Of a DNA stretch of 64,000 nucleotides, positions 63,238 to 64,000 are shown piece after piece. Source of the DNA: Pseudomonadota bacterium (GTDB lineage Bacteria; Chloroflexota; UBA5177; JAJPKF01); assembly GCA_021323865.1 (NCBI GenBank), contig JAJPKF010000012.1, positions 62,001 through 126,000 of the forward strand, in the 5' to 3' direction. The stretch's first letter is position 1. The number at the start of each line of letters is the position of its first letter. Position numbers and translations under genes: made by a program. The notes under the pieces were generated by a model that worked only from the letters and a program-made list of their open reading frames with translations, was not told the DNA's origin and searched no databases.

Positions 63238-63605
63238 CAGAGCACCTCCGGCGCCAGGGAAACGATGCGCATGAAGGCACGCTCGCGAAGCTCACGGGCA
63301 ACAGGTCCGAAGATCCGGGTGCCACGCGGCTGGTTGGCGTTGTTGATGAGCACCGCGGCGTTGTCGTCGAAGCGAATATGAGAGCCATCCGGGCGGTTGT
63401 ACTCTTTGGCCTGGCGGACAACCACGGCCCGGACAACCTCGCCCTTCTTGACCGCCGCTCCCGGATTGGCGGCCTTCACCGAGGCGATGACGACATCGCC
63501 GACACCCGCATATCGCGCGTTCGAGCCCTTCAGGACGCGGATGACCATGATGACCTTGGCCCCCGTGTTGTCCGCCACTCGAAGCCGGGACAGATTCTGA
63601 ACCAC
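63237..63605 (-). CDS. rplN: 50S ribosomal protein L14
   Basis: 122 residues, the standard length. [49 protein letters not shown] (20 residues) and [15 protein letters not shown] are conserved. GTG start 2 bases after the rpsQ stop. Confidence 0.97.
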   Translation of the reverse strand: MVQNLSRLRVADNTGAKVIMVIRVLKGSNARYAGVGDVVIASVKAANPGAAVKKGEVVRAVVVRQAKEYNRPDGSHIRFDDNAAVLINNANQPRGTRIFGPVARELRERAFMRIVSLAPEVL

Positions 63606-63607
63606 GT

Positions 63608-63955
63608 CTAGGCCTCCTCGGCCTTGAGGTCGGCAGCCACTTGCTCCGCCTGTATGCGGCCCGCGGATGGCCTCAGTACGGCCGCGAGCTGCCAGGACTT
63701 GCGCTTGCTTCGAGGACGACCCTCGGCAATCCGGACATAGTCGCCTACCTGGGCCTCGTTCGTCTCGTCATGGGCCAGAAACTTTCTGCTTCGGCGCACA
63801 CGCTTCTTGTACAGGGGATGTGGTGTGAGGGTGTCCACGCGGACGACGATGGTCTTGTCCATCTTGTCGCCGACCACATACCCCACCTTGGATTTGATGA
63901 TCGCATGGTGATCGGCCTCTGCGGACGGTTCGGTACGTGTTGATTGTCTAGGCAT
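63608..63955 (-). CDS. rpsQ: 30S ribosomal protein S17 with extended ends
   Basis: 115 residues against about 85 usually. The core ([55 protein letters not shown]) is clear. About 20 polar residues precede it and about 22 follow it. The ATG shares one base with the rpmC stop. Confidence 0.96.
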   Translation of the reverse strand: MPRQSTRTEPSAEADHHAIIKSKVGYVVGDKMDKTIVVRVDTLTPHPLYKKRVRRSRKFLAHDETNEAQVGDYVRIAEGRPRSKRKSWQLAAVLRPSAGRIQAEQVAADLKAEEA

Positions 63956-64000
63956 CAGGCTTCACTCTCGACGAGCTCGCGCTCGTGCAGGATGGTCTCG
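63955..64000 (-). CDS. rpmC: 50S ribosomal protein L29, C-terminal end (cut by window edge)
   Basis: Only the last 14 residues are inside the window (ETILHERELVESEA, then TGA). The helix end ILHERELVE and the place directly before rpsQ identify it as L29. Its stop and the rpsQ ATG overlap as TGATG. Confidence 0.85.
   Translation of the reverse strand, partial: ETILHERELVESEA

Noticed and set aside
1-64000. CRISPR array, insertion sequence, prophage or toxin-antitoxin system
   Set aside because: No regularly spaced repeats, transposase, integrase or phage structural genes were seen.

Overview
The window is a gene-dense stretch of a high-GC bacterial chromosome. Start codons are a mix of ATG, GTG and TTG, and genes overlap often, mainly by ATGA/GTGA/TTGA. 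It shows no phage, insertion sequence or CRISPR array. The gene content suggests a monoderm-type Terrabacteria lineage, and I favour Chloroflexota or Dormibacterota. The reasons are coenzyme F420 genes (cofC, cofD, a stand-alone FbiB-type nitroreductase domain, a CofE-like ligase), a form II CoxL-like molybdenum hydroxylase, a split methylmalonyl-CoA mutase, ScpAB, and zinc-binding forms of S4, L36, S14, L24 and Adk. The lineage call is inference from gene content only.

Layout. 1-7.5 kb: the 3' end of a UvrD/PcrA-like helicase, a membrane-anchored PDZ/Lon-type protease, a two-component system on the minus strand followed by an unlisted 33-residue basic ORF, a small membrane protein, cysS, and another membrane protein. 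7.6-13 kb: sucC-sucD, the methylmalonyl-CoA mutase catalytic subunit, an acyl-CoA carboxyltransferase and a tiny epsilon-like protein. With the PduO-type cobalamin adenosyltransferase at 24.3 kb these make a propionyl-CoA to succinyl-CoA to succinate module. 13-18 kb: a cold-shock gene, pgsA-plsY-ketopantoate reductase, a GH130 phosphorylase and fabD. 17.8-22.4 kb (minus): an operon of a CoxL-like hydroxylase, an FbiB-type nitroreductase, cofD and cofC. 22.6-29.5 kb: hpt, a small zinc protein, a MocA-like nucleotidyltransferase, cobalamin adenosyltransferase, the tsaE-tsaB-rimI-tsaD cluster (minus) and a UbiB-family kinase.

29.9-33.2 kb is a sugar ABC importer (binding protein and two permeases, no ATPase). 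Next comes a decayed gene for a protein of eight Cys/Trp repeats (33.5-34.7 kb), then asnB and a CofE-like ligase. From a tRNA-Pro at 37.5 kb the plus strand carries rpsB-tsf-pyrH-frr-uppS-cdsA-dxr-rseP, then a histidine phosphatase, NfeD and stomatin-like proteins, an FmdB protein (minus), a second M50 protease, and scpA-scpB.

From 51.4 kb to the right end the minus strand holds the spc and alpha ribosomal operons, transcribed from rpmC (partial) through secY, adk, map, infA, rpmJ, rpsM, rpsK, rpsD, rpoA, rplQ and truA to rplM-rpsI. Several ribosomal proteins carry long disordered tails (S2, L30), and S14 has lost one zinc cysteine.

The items most worth a second look are the eight-repeat pseudogene with a stop codon inside a conserved WxGxxW motif, the 33-residue basic ORF with a strong ribosome-binding site, the palindrome over the promoter of the 23.5 kb zinc protein, the hairpin and U-tract inside the fmdB leader, the molybdenum hydroxylase joined to F420 genes, and the repeated tail-to-tail gene overlaps. 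I found no clearly new defence or mobile system.
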